Positions 7,038 to 14,037 of a DNA stretch of 17,836 bases are shown here, piece by piece. Source of the stretch: Paracoccaceae bacterium. Its GTDB lineage: Bacteria; Pseudomonadota; Alphaproteobacteria; Rhodobacterales; Rhodobacteraceae. The DNA lies in the NCBI GenBank assembly GCA_026982275.1, contig JALSHK010000234.1:1-17836 (forward strand), in the 5' to 3' direction. Position 1 is the stretch's first letter. The number at the start of each line of letters is the position of its first letter. Position numbers and translations under genes: made by a program. The notes below the pieces were generated by a model. That model worked only from the letters and a program-made list of their open reading frames with translations, ran no database searches and had not been told where the DNA came from.

Positions 7038-7732
7038 CAGGCCTGGTTATGCTTGCGCGCCATAAATTCCTTGGCGGTTTCCACGGCCACGGCGGCATCG
7101 CGGCAATAGGCATCCGAGCCAATGGCCTTGCCGAACTCCTCGTTCAGCGGTGCGCCGCCCACCAGCACGATATAATCATCGCGAATGCCCTGCTCGACCA
7201 TGGTATCAATCACGGTTTTCATATAGGGCATGGTGGTGGTCAAGAGCGCAGACATGCCGAGAATATCGGCCTTTTCCCGCTTCAGCGCATCAATATAATC
7301 CTCCACCGGATTATTGATCCCGAGATCGATAATCTCGAACCCTGCCCCTTCCATCATCATCGCCACAAGGTTTTTGCCGATATCGTGGATATCGCCCTTC
7401 ACCGTGCCGATCACCATTTTGCCAAGCTGCGGCGCGCCGGTCTCCACCAGAAGCGGCTTGAGGATATGCATCCCCTTTTTCATTGCGCCCGCCGCCAGCA
7501 GCACTTCGGGCACAAACAGAATACCATCGCGAAAATCAATGCCGACAATGCGCATGCCTTCCACCAGAGCCTTGGTCAGGATGTCATAGGGCGTCCAGCC
7601 GCGCTTGAGCAGGATATGCACCGCCTCGGCAATTTCGTCGGCCATGCCGTCATAAAGGTCATCGTGCATTTGCAGCACAAGTTCGCTATCGTCCAGTTCA
7701 TCAAGGATGAGATCGTCTTCTTCGTCTGACAT
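7037..7732 (-). CDS. corrinoid (methylcobalamin) carrier protein, MtbC/MetH-module type
   Basis: The 231-residue protein carries a cobalamin cofactor and shuttles a methyl group between methyltransferases. An acidic N-terminus (1-20) is followed by a B12-binding cap helical domain (about 22-100) and a Rossmann-like B12 domain (about 104-225). The base-off/His-on motif GTVKGDIHDIGKNLV places His116 as the cobalt ligand; SALLTTTM and VGGAPLN are the later loops that hold the nucleotide tail. The start is ATG 7732, preceded by GAGGG; upstream in-frame codons lack a site. It overlaps the DUF1638 gene, and the homocysteine methyltransferase gene lies 113 bases upstream. This suggests it is the B12 module of a split methionine synthase, though other methyl donors cannot be excluded. 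Confidence 0.9.
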   Translation of the reverse strand: MSDEEDDLILDELDDSELVLQMHDDLYDGMADEIAEAVHILLKRGWTPYDILTKALVEGMRIVGIDFRDGILFVPEVLLAAGAMKKGMHILKPLLVETGAPQLGKMVIGTVKGDIHDIGKNLVAMMMEGAGFEIIDLGINNPVEDYIDALKREKADILGMSALLTTTMPYMKTVIDTMVEQGIRDDYIVLVGGAPLNEEFGKAIGSDAYCRDAAVAVETAKEFMARKHNQA

Positions 7733-7755
7733 TGGGCTATCCCTCAGTTGTGGTG

Positions 7756-7784
7756 ATTTGCCAAGCAATTCACTTGTCTGTCAA
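7756..7784 (-). promoter_or_regulatory. promoter with inverted repeat upstream of the corrinoid-protein gene
   Basis: On the minus strand a perfect -35 TTGACA (7779-7784) is followed by a 17-base spacer and GCAAAT (7756-7761), a weak -10. An inverted repeat ACTTG-5-CAAGT (7772-7786) covers the -35, so a repressor or activator could bind there. The site lies 24 bases before the ATG at 7732 and indicates that the corrinoid/DUF1638/membrane-protein unit can be transcribed separately from sufE and the methyltransferase. Confidence 0.5.
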
Positions 7785-7845
7785 GTTTTGGCGCATTTGC
7801 CGGAGATCATTTAGCGATAACCGACAAAGCACCGCCTCACAACGA

Positions 7846-8850
7846 CTATTTACGTCGTCTGCGCATGCGTTTTGGCGCAGGGGCATCGCCGGTGCCATCG
7901 GAAGTGGAAGAAAACCCGCCCAGCACCGCTTCGATTTCTGCATCTGTGGGCGGCGGCCCGATCGGGGTTTCCTCCAGCGCTTTGCGCATGGCTTTCAGAT
8001 GCTCGGGCATAGTGCCACAGCAGCCGCCGATGATTTTCGCGCCGGCATTCCTGACCATCACCGCATATTGCCCCATCAGCTCGGGCGTGCCGTCATAATG
8101 AATGTGTCCATGCACAAATTTCGGAATGCCCGCATTGCCCTTGGCCACAATCGGCACCTCGGGGTTGGCCGCCGCAAAGCCCTGAATGGTGCGCAAAAGG
8201 TCCGAGGCCCCCACACCACAGTTAGCGCCAAAGCCAACAGGGCGATTCTCGATGCTCTGCACCATATCCACCATGCCCGAAGACGTTAGCCCCATCATGG
8301 TCCGCCCAGCGGTGTCAAAGCTCATGGTGCCAACCCAAGGCGCGTCGATATTCGCAAAAGCCTCGGCGGCTGCACGATATTCCTCGGGGGCGGAAATGGT
8401 TTCCAGCCACAGCACATCGGCCCCGCCTTCCATCAAGGCCGCGCCCTGCTCCTGAAACATCTCCACAGCTTCCGCATGGGAAAGTGGCCCGAGTGGCTCG
8501 AAAATCTCGCCGGTCGGGCCAACAGAACCAGCTACCACCACAGGCCGCCCCGCCTTGCCGGCCACTTCGCGGCCCAGCTCGGCTGCGGCTTTATTCAGCT
8601 CGCGCACGCGGTGTTGGGCATTGTGCAATTTCAGCCGCGCTGCGGTGCCGCCAAAAGAATTGGTCAGAAAAATATCCGAGCCGCTATCGACCGCATCCTG
8701 ATAGAGCGCCTTGATCTTTTCCGGCTGGTCCACATTCCACAGCTCCGGCGCTTCGCCTGCTTCCAGCCCGCGGTTAAACAGGTTGGTGCCGGTGGCTCCG
8801 TCGGCCATCAGCCAGTCTTTTTCCGCCAGAAGCTTGCTTAGCAAATTCAT
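7846..8850 (-). CDS. homocysteine S-methyltransferase (BHMT/MetH N-terminal type)
   Basis: The 334-residue protein is a TIM-barrel enzyme that activates homocysteine thiolate on zinc and methylates it to methionine. Motifs are MADGATGTNL, FLTNSFGGT, the Zn ligand Cys211 in GANCG, and Cys277/Cys278 in GGCCGT. It covers only the first MetH module, so the methyl donor must come from elsewhere; the corrinoid protein encoded just downstream is the obvious candidate, though betaine-type donors are possible. The basic, low-complexity tail (about 312-334, ending KRMRRRRK) is unusual for the family. I chose ATG 8850, one base after the sufE stop; a TTG at 8857-8859 is in frame. It is probably co-transcribed with sufE. 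Confidence 0.9.
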   Translation of the reverse strand: MNLLSKLLAEKDWLMADGATGTNLFNRGLEAGEAPELWNVDQPEKIKALYQDAVDSGSDIFLTNSFGGTAARLKLHNAQHRVRELNKAAAELGREVAGKAGRPVVVAGSVGPTGEIFEPLGPLSHAEAVEMFQEQGAALMEGGADVLWLETISAPEEYRAAAEAFANIDAPWVGTMSFDTAGRTMMGLTSSGMVDMVQSIENRPVGFGANCGVGASDLLRTIQGFAAANPEVPIVAKGNAGIPKFVHGHIHYDGTPELMGQYAVMVRNAGAKIIGGCCGTMPEHLKAMRKALEETPIGPPPTDAEIEAVLGGFSSTSDGTGDAPAPKRMRRRRK

Positions 8851-8851
8851 A

Positions 8852-9265
8852 TCATCCAACCTGTTTTTCTGCGATCAGGCGCAAACGCTCGATCATGGCC
8901 CGCAGGCCGTTGCTACGCTGTGCCGAAAGATGCTGGTCCAGCCCAAGCCGCCCCATCTCCTTTAGCGCGTCAACCTTTAGCGCATCCTTGCTGGGCAATC
9001 CATCATAAAGCGCGTGCAATATCGCGATCAACCCGCGCACGATCATCGCATCGCTATCACCGGTGAAATGCAGCACATCGCCGTCCATTTCCGGCATGAT
9101 CCAGACCTGCGAGGCACAGCCATGCACCTTGGTTTCGGCGATCTTATGCGCCTCGTCCATCGGCTCCATTTTTTTGCCAAGGTCGATCACATAGCGGTAG
9201 CGGTCTTCCCACTCGTCGATAAACTCGAAATCCTCGACAATCTCTTCAAATTTTTCCGTGGCCAT
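8852..9265 (-). CDS. sufE: SufE, cysteine desulfurase sulfur acceptor
   Basis: SufE takes persulfide sulfur from the desulfurase SufS and passes it to the SufBCD scaffold for iron-sulfur cluster assembly in the cytoplasm. The 137-residue protein has the usual length, the opening EIVEDFEFIDEWEDRYRYVI, the active loop VHGCASQVW with acceptor Cys50, and the conserved C-terminal region RGLIAILHALYDG and LGLDQHLSAQRSNGL. The start is ATG 9265 with AAGGAG 9-10 bases upstream. It is not next to other suf genes; instead the methyltransferase starts one base after its stop. The link is probably shared transcription rather than shared function. Confidence 0.95.
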   Translation of the reverse strand: MATEKFEEIVEDFEFIDEWEDRYRYVIDLGKKMEPMDEAHKIAETKVHGCASQVWIMPEMDGDVLHFTGDSDAMIVRGLIAILHALYDGLPSKDALKVDALKEMGRLGLDQHLSAQRSNGLRAMIERLRLIAEKQVG

Positions 9266-9470
9266 AGTCTCTGACTCCTTTTGTCGAGTATTTAGAGGCT
9301 AAGACCTCGATCGTCCAGCCCCATGTGGCGCTTTGCCCGTGCCTGCCGGGGCAATTGCCCGATCGGGAACCAAAGGTTATATGGAAATCCGGCAAGTGGC
9401 AGCTTTGCCGGTCAGGCAGGGAAATATTGCCCCCCCCAAAAAGCCGGGTGGAGATCTATAGAGGGATACA
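9266..9470. promoter_or_regulatory. divergent intergenic region with interchangeable inverted repeats
   Basis: This 205-base spacer separates sufE (minus) from the small Cys-rich gene (plus). It holds TTGCCC at 9333-9338, GGGCAATTGCCC at 9349-9360, the overlapping palindrome CCCGATCGGG at 9358-9367, and CCGGCAA/TTGCCGG at 9389-9395 and 9405-9411. An outer pair, CCTGCC/GGCAGG, lies at 9342-9347 and 9415-9420. Several arms can pair in alternative ways. It could be a structured leader RNA, an operator array or a REP-like element. A good ribosome site GAGGG is at 9461-9465. Confidence 0.5.
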
Positions 9471-9719
9471 ATGGAAAACGAGAAAATCATAACCGCACAT
9501 AAACATTCAATACAACACCGGCAGGAAATCGAGGCCAGCGCATTATGTGGCTGCTTTCATTGCATTTCGGTCTTCATTCCGTCGAGGATATCCGATTGGT
9601 GCGATGATGGTCAAACAGCCTTGTGCCCATCTTGCGGGATCGATTCTGTGATTGGCGAGGCTTCTGGCTATCCGATCGAAAGAAAATTCTTGATATCAAT
9701 GAACCGACACTGGTTTTGA
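9471..9719 (+). CDS. small Cys-rich, probably zinc-binding protein of unknown function
   Basis: This 82-residue cytoplasmic protein has CGCFHC (Cys26, Cys28, Cys31) and CPSCG (Cys52, Cys55), a probable zinc site, with an extra Cys44 between. The segment ISDWCDDGQTALCPSCGIDSVIG resembles a widespread family of short uncharacterised bacterial proteins; I know no function for it. A ribosome site GAGGG lies 5 bases before the ATG, which supports real translation. It stands alone: sufE is divergent and cobK convergent. The upstream region is rich in inverted repeats that could regulate it. Confidence 0.75.
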   Translation: MENEKIITAHKHSIQHRQEIEASALCGCFHCISVFIPSRISDWCDDGQTALCPSCGIDSVIGEASGYPIERKFLISMNRHWF

Positions 9720-9803
9720 AGGAGCAGCTGTCCCTTCGGGATAAATGGGCAATCCATCGTTTTGTCGATATCCGGCTTTGGATGATTACCCCATGAGGAA
9801 ATA

Positions 9804-10433
9804 CTATTCTATGCGGCGCAAGGCCCAGGCCAGCGCGGCTTCCACGGTTTCGACCATCTGCATTTCCGGCAGCTTAGGCCGCTCGATCAATATCACCGGA
9901 ATGCCGAGCGCCCGCGCTGCGCCGAGCTTGGGCCATCCGCCCTGCCCGCCGGCATCATGCACCACCAGCGCATCGATCCCCTGCGCTTGCAGCTCCGCGA
10001 TTTCCCCTGCAATATCAAACGGCCCGCGCATGGCCCGCAGCCGGCCCGAGGGCGGCAGCGGCGGGTGTGGCGGATTGCGGCTGCGAATGCAAAGCTCGAT
10101 ATCCGAAAGCCGGTAAAAGGGGGCCAGCCGCCCGTTTCCCACCGCTAAAAGCGCCCGTTTGGCCCCGCTTCCGGCCAGGGCTTCCGCCGCGCGCTCGGCG
10201 TTTTCGGCCATGGTCCAGTCATCTTCCGGCGTGGCCTGCCAGCCCGCCCGCGCCAGCCCGATATGGGGTTTGCCCCGCATTGATAGCGCCGCACATTCCC
10301 AAAGGTCGGTATCAAACGGATGCGGCGCGATTACCGCGACCTCTCCGGCAGGATCCACCACAATACCCGCCTTCTCCAGCGCATTTTCCAGCAATTCGGC
10401 CTCACGCGAGCCGCCGATCAGCGCCAGCTTCAT
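9804..10433 (-). CDS. cobK: precorrin-6A reductase CobK/CbiJ-like, short form
   Basis: CobK reduces precorrin-6A to precorrin-6B with NADPH in corrin-ring synthesis for vitamin B12. The 209-residue product shows the opening LIGGSREAELLENAL (normally GGT/SEA), APHPFD in place of the usual DATHPFA, a PEDDW stretch, LAVGNGRLAPF, IRSRNPP, RGPFD and a KNSGG-like VHDAGGQGG, then KLGAARALGIPVILIERP. The family is usually about 245-255 residues. Here the segment between strands one and the HPF motif, including a Gly-rich loop, is about 40 residues shorter. The start overlaps the rnd stop (ATGA), so it is translationally coupled to rnd. No other cob genes are nearby. Confidence 0.72.
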   Translation of the reverse strand: MKLALIGGSREAELLENALEKAGIVVDPAGEVAVIAPHPFDTDLWECAALSMRGKPHIGLARAGWQATPEDDWTMAENAERAAEALAGSGAKRALLAVGNGRLAPFYRLSDIELCIRSRNPPHPPLPPSGRLRAMRGPFDIAGEIAELQAQGIDALVVHDAGGQGGWPKLGAARALGIPVILIERPKLPEMQMVETVEAALAWALRRIE

Positions 10434-11587
10434 AGCTCGATGATGGTCACGCCCTTCGGCCCGGCCGAAAGGGCGATCTCGCCCGCTTTCAGGCGCAGCG
10501 CATCTGCGCCAAACACCTCGCGCCGCCAGCCCTGCAGCGCATGCACATCGGGGTTCTCCTCGCTCGCGATCCGGTCCAGATCGGCGGCGGTGGCGATCAG
10601 CTTGCTTGCCACGCCCTCGGCCCCCGATTTGGCCTTCAGCAACACCCGCAGCAAATCCCCGAGCGCCTCGTTGCCCTGGGGCTTTTCGCGCGATTTCGGG
10701 GGCTTGGGCAGGTCCTTTTCCGGCACCGCCATGCCGGCCTTTACCGCCTTCAATATCCCCTCGGCAATCGGCCCCTTGCGGCCTTCGCGCAGCAGGCGAG
10801 AGCGCCCGAGATCCTTCAGATCCTGCGGCTTGTTCGCCGCCAGCTCCAGCAATGCGTCATCCTTATAAACCCGGGGTCGCGGAATATTCCGGTCCTGCGC
10901 ATAGCCTTCGCGAAATTCGGCCAGCGCATGCGCCACCGCCAGAAAGCGCGGCGAATTGCTGCGGGTTTTCAGCCTCTTGCCGGCATCCTCGGGGCGGATA
11001 ACATAGGTCTCGGGATCCATCAATACCGCCAGCTCCTCTTCCACCCAGCCTTCGCGCCCCTTCGCCTTCAGCTGCCTGGCGAGAAATTCATACACCACCC
11101 GCAAATGGGTCACATCGCCAATGGCATAGGTTTTTTGCTTGTCAGTCAATGGCCGCCGAGACCAATCGGTAAAGCGGCTGGATTTATCCACCTGCTCTTT
11201 CGCGATCTTGCGCACGAGGGTCTCATAGCCGACCTGCTCGCCAAAGCCACATACCATCGCCGCGACCTGCGTATCAAAAAACGGCTTTGGAATCACCCCC
11301 GCCTCGACCGCGAAAATCTCCAGATCCTGCCGCGCGGCGTGGAAAACCTTCACCACGTTTTCGTCCTTGAACAGATCATAGAGCGGCGCGAGATCAATGC
11401 CTGCGGCCAGCGGATCAATCAGCGCCGCGCCGCTATCGCCCTCGCCGGGCATAGCGAGCTGCACGAGGCAGAGCTTGGAATAATAGGTCCGCTCGCGCAA
11501 AAATTCGGTATCTACGGTCACGTAGGAATGGGAGGCGCAAGCGGTGCAAAACTCGGCCAGCGCCCCGGTGGTTGTTATTGTTTTCAT
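10430..11587 (-). CDS. rnd: ribonuclease D
   Basis: RNase D is a 3'-5' exoribonuclease that trims tRNA precursors. The 385-residue protein has the DEDDy exonuclease domain (about 1-190): VTVDTEFLRE (Asp26, Glu28), VFHAARQDLEIF, and YAIGDVTHL carrying the final Tyr and Asp. An HRDC domain follows (about 205-285). The start is ATG 11587 with CAGGG upstream; an in-frame extension to 11626 would overlap the divergent spacer and lacks support. Its stop overlaps the cobK start by ATGA. It is divergent from the DegT gene at 11640, with only 52 bases between, so their promoters must be close together. Confidence 0.95.
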   Translation of the reverse strand: MKTITTTGALAEFCTACASHSYVTVDTEFLRERTYYSKLCLVQLAMPGEGDSGAALIDPLAAGIDLAPLYDLFKDENVVKVFHAARQDLEIFAVEAGVIPKPFFDTQVAAMVCGFGEQVGYETLVRKIAKEQVDKSSRFTDWSRRPLTDKQKTYAIGDVTHLRVVYEFLARQLKAKGREGWVEEELAVLMDPETYVIRPEDAGKRLKTRSNSPRFLAVAHALAEFREGYAQDRNIPRPRVYKDDALLELAANKPQDLKDLGRSRLLREGRKGPIAEGILKAVKAGMAVPEKDLPKPPKSREKPQGNEALGDLLRVLLKAKSGAEGVASKLIATAADLDRIASEENPDVHALQGWRREVFGADALRLKAGEIALSAGPKGVTIIEL

Positions 11588-11639
11588 AACCCTGCTATAT
11601 CTCTGAAATAAGCTGATTGCCACCATTTTTGAGGCCCCT

Positions 11640-12833
11640 ATGCGTGCAAAACTGGATTTTGACCTTGCGACCCCCGAAGCGCCCCCCGAAGCGTCTATTG
11701 AAGCGGCGGTAAAATTGCTGGAATCGGGCTTTCTGTTTCGCTATGCGGAGATGGGGGCCGAGGGCAATGAGGCCGCGCTGCTGGAGCAGGAATTCGCCGC
11801 GCTGCTGGGGCGAAAATACTGCATTGCCGTCAATTCCGGCGGCTCGGCCATTTTTCTGGCGCTCAAGGCGGCGGGGGTGCAGGCGGGCGACAAGGTGCTG
11901 CTCAATGCCTTTACCCTGGCTCCTGTTCCCGGCGCGATCGAGCATCTGCATGCGGAACCGGTCTTGGTGGAGATCAACGAGCGCCTCGTGATTGACCCGA
12001 GCGATTTGCGCGCCAAGGCCGAGGCCTCGGGGGCGCGCTACCTGCTTATGTCTCACATGCGTGGCCATGTGGCCGATATGGATGCGATAGCGGCCATCTG
12101 CCAAGACCTTGGCATTATGATGATCGAGGATTGCGCCCACACTATGGGCGCCACATGGAACGGCGTGCAAACCGGTAATTTCGGCCTTGCAGGCGCATTT
12201 TCCAGCCAAAGCTACAAGCAGTTCAACACCGGCGAAGGAGGGCTGATCGTAACAGATGACGAGGACCTCGCCGCCCGCGCCATTCTGATGTCTGGCAGTT
12301 ATATGCTCTATCCGCAGCATAAAGCCGCCCCTCCGGAAGCCGTGTTTGCGCGCTGGAAGGGGCGCATGGCCAATCACTCGATGCGGATGTCGGCGCTGGT
12401 GGCCGCGATCCTGCGCCCGCAGCTCCCCTTGCTTGCGGCCCGCAATGCCCGCTGGCGCAAGATGCATGACCGCATCGCCGAGCGCCTGCGCAGCCATCAG
12501 CTCATCCGCCTGCCAAAGCGCCCTGCGGCGGAAGATTACACCCCGACCTCGCTGCAATTCTTTATGGAAGGGCTGGATCAGGCGCAAATCGAGGCGGTAA
12601 TCAAGGATAGCACAGCCCATGGCGTGCCGATCAAATTCTTCGGCGGCGATACGCCCGAAGGCTTCACCTCGCGCGCGCCCCATTGGGAATATGTTTCGCC
12701 CCAGCCCCTGCCTCGCTCCGAAGCGATTCTGGGCCGGCTTTGCGATATTCGCCTGCCGCTGGGGCTAAGCGATGCGCAGGCCGATACGCTGGCGCAAGTA
12801 GTGCTGGAAAGCCTGAGCGAGGCCCTGCCATGA
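11640..12833 (+). CDS. DegT/DnrJ/EryC1/StrS family PLP aminotransferase (copy 1)
   Basis: This 397-residue enzyme belongs to the PLP-dependent family that usually aminates keto-sugars for surface polysaccharides or antibiotics. It has VNSGGSAIFLAL (phosphate-binding loop), SHMRGHVADMDAI, IEDCAH with Asp164 facing the pyridine nitrogen, and the Schiff-base Lys193 in SSQSYKQFNTGEGG. Its closest visible relative is the copy at 14036-15217: they share SHMRGH--DMDAI, SQSYK/GEGG, RPQ-PL and CDIRLP near the C-terminus. No nucleotide-sugar dehydratase, epimerase or glycosyltransferase is nearby, so the substrate is unknown. Its stop overlaps the LysR start (ATGA), forming an operon. A GAGG lies 5 bases before the ATG. 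Confidence 0.88.
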   Translation: MRAKLDFDLATPEAPPEASIEAAVKLLESGFLFRYAEMGAEGNEAALLEQEFAALLGRKYCIAVNSGGSAIFLALKAAGVQAGDKVLLNAFTLAPVPGAIEHLHAEPVLVEINERLVIDPSDLRAKAEASGARYLLMSHMRGHVADMDAIAAICQDLGIMMIEDCAHTMGATWNGVQTGNFGLAGAFSSQSYKQFNTGEGGLIVTDDEDLAARAILMSGSYMLYPQHKAAPPEAVFARWKGRMANHSMRMSALVAAILRPQLPLLAARNARWRKMHDRIAERLRSHQLIRLPKRPAAEDYTPTSLQFFMEGLDQAQIEAVIKDSTAHGVPIKFFGGDTPEGFTSRAPHWEYVSPQPLPRSEAILGRLCDIRLPLGLSDAQADTLAQVVLESLSEALP

Positions 12834-13780
12834 GCCGCCTGACCCTGCGCAATATCGAGATCTTTATTGCCGCCATCGAGGAAGGCTCTGTCGCCGCCGC
12901 CGCCCGCCGGCTGAATACCAGCCCGTCTTCCATCTCCCAGCATCTCAGCAATCTGGAGGAGGACCTCGGCACCATGCTGATAGATCGCACAAGCCGCCCG
13001 CTGGCGCTCACCCCGGCCGGTGTGCTTTTTCGCCGCCGAGCAGCCAATATCCTCAATGAAGCCATCCGCGCCCGCGCCGAGCTGGCGGCAGCGGATTTCA
13101 CCGCCCTCAGCCACCTATCGCTCGCCGTGATTGATGATTTCGAGCCAGACGTAACCCCCGCTCTTATGGCAAGCCTCGCCGCGGAAATGCCCGATTGCCA
13201 CATTGTATTGCGCACAGGGGCCAGCCACGAAAACCTCGCTGCGCTGGAGGCCCGCAGCGTGGATATGTGCATCGCGGCCGAGCCGGACACGCCGGAAAGC
13301 TGGATGGAAATCTACCCGCTCCTGAACGAACCTTTTGTGCTGCTGGCTCCCAAGGGGCTTGTCGACCAAAGCAAACCTGCCCTGCCCCAACTGCTTAAAA
13401 AGCCGTTTATCCGCTTTCCGCGCGATCAGGTGGTGGGACGAATGATCGAAGCCCGCCTGACCGCAGAGCGCCTGAACCTGCCGCAAATATTCGAGATCGA
13501 CAGCTACCAGTCCATTATGGCCATGGTAGCCCAAGGCACCGACTGGGCGATTGCGCCGCCCATGTGCTATTTGCGCGCACAACGATTCCAGCCGCAGGTA
13601 GACATGCTCCCCCTGCCCTTTCCCATCACCCGCCGCATCTCGCTCTTCGCTCGCAAAAACACCCTCGAGCAAATGCCAAAAGACATCGCCACACGGTTAT
13701 CAGCGCTAATTGAAGAGATGCTGGTGCGCCAGGCCACGCGTGACCACCCCTGGCTGGATAGCGGATTTAAAACGCTCTAA
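12830..13780 (+). CDS. LysR-family transcriptional regulator
   Basis: The 316-residue protein has an N-terminal winged helix-turn-helix (about 1-65; EGSVAAAARRLNTSPSSISQ, then HLSNLEEDLGTMLIDRTSRP) and a periplasmic-binding-protein-like effector domain (about 90-300). The start is ATG 12830, overlapping the DegT stop; the longer in-frame extension upstream lies inside the DegT gene. Being translationally coupled to the enzyme gene is less common than the usual divergent LysR arrangement. It lies between two paralogous aminotransferases and probably controls one or both, which is inference. The effector is unknown. Confidence 0.92.
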   Translation: MSRLTLRNIEIFIAAIEEGSVAAAARRLNTSPSSISQHLSNLEEDLGTMLIDRTSRPLALTPAGVLFRRRAANILNEAIRARAELAAADFTALSHLSLAVIDDFEPDVTPALMASLAAEMPDCHIVLRTGASHENLAALEARSVDMCIAAEPDTPESWMEIYPLLNEPFVLLAPKGLVDQSKPALPQLLKKPFIRFPRDQVVGRMIEARLTAERLNLPQIFEIDSYQSIMAMVAQGTDWAIAPPMCYLRAQRFQPQVDMLPLPFPITRRISLFARKNTLEQMPKDIATRLSALIEEMLVRQATRDHPWLDSGFKTL

Positions 13781-14035
13781 TTCCCGACCATCCTTTCTTG
13801 CAAGCCCAAGGCGCCGCACGCGGTGATGAGGTGGCCGCCCGAAGGCAAGCGAAGCGAGGCCGCAAGGGTGTCGCCGAAGAAGCGCGATGCCAACGTTTTT
13901 TACAGTTCCGCCCTTGCTTTTCCTCCTTGGGGGGCAAGCCCCCCGTCGAAAAAGCACGGTTTTCAGCAAGCTGAAAACACGGGTTGCCGCCGGCCGTGGC
14001 CTCGCTACGCTCGGCGGCCTGCCTGGCAGGTGTTT
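13781..14035. repeat. hairpin-rich intergenic repeat between convergent genes
   Basis: This 255-base spacer has two tandem perfect hairpins with the same GCAAGC centre: GGGGGGC/GCCCCCC (13929-13944) and GTTTTCAGC/GCTGAAAAC (13959-13978). AGCGAAGCGAGGCC (13848-13861) recurs inverted at 13998-14011 with one mismatch. GCCGCC/GGCGGC arms lie near 13986-14018. The density of inverted repeats suggests a dispersed REP- or MITE-like element besides terminators. No gene is evident. Confidence 0.55.
13949..13978 (-). terminator. rho-independent terminator of the second DegT gene
   Basis: On the minus strand GTTTTCAGC and GCTGAAAAC form a 9-bp stem with a minimal loop. Five bases later comes TTTTT (13953-13949). 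It lies 58 bases past the stop of the gene at 14036-15217. Confidence 0.6.
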
Positions 14036-14037
14036 TT
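14018..14037 (+). terminator. candidate terminator for the DegT-LysR operon
   Basis: CCTGC and GGCAGG-type arms (CCTGC-CTG-GCAGG, 14018-14030) are followed by TGTTTTT on the plus strand. The stem is short. It overlaps the stop codon of the convergent DegT gene and is more than 230 bases from the LysR stop. Confidence 0.35.

Noticed and set aside
9370..9420. Possible cobalamin riboswitch (contains AATCCGGC and CAGGCAGG)
   Set aside because: The conserved B12 box with GCCACTG and the surrounding order of elements are absent on the plus strand, and the minus strand does not fit either. The downstream gene has no B12 link.
9729..9742. TCCC-TTCG-GGA hairpin after the small Cys-rich gene
   Set aside because: A stable UUCG tetraloop, but the stem is only 4-5 bp and no T-run follows, so I did not call a terminator.
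10541..11611. Open frame of 356 codons antisense to rnd
   Set aside because: Overlaps a convincing RNase D; no family features.
11595..12683. Open frame of 362 codons antisense to the first DegT gene
   Set aside because: His/Arg/Gln-rich composition and full overlap with a clear aminotransferase; a shadow.
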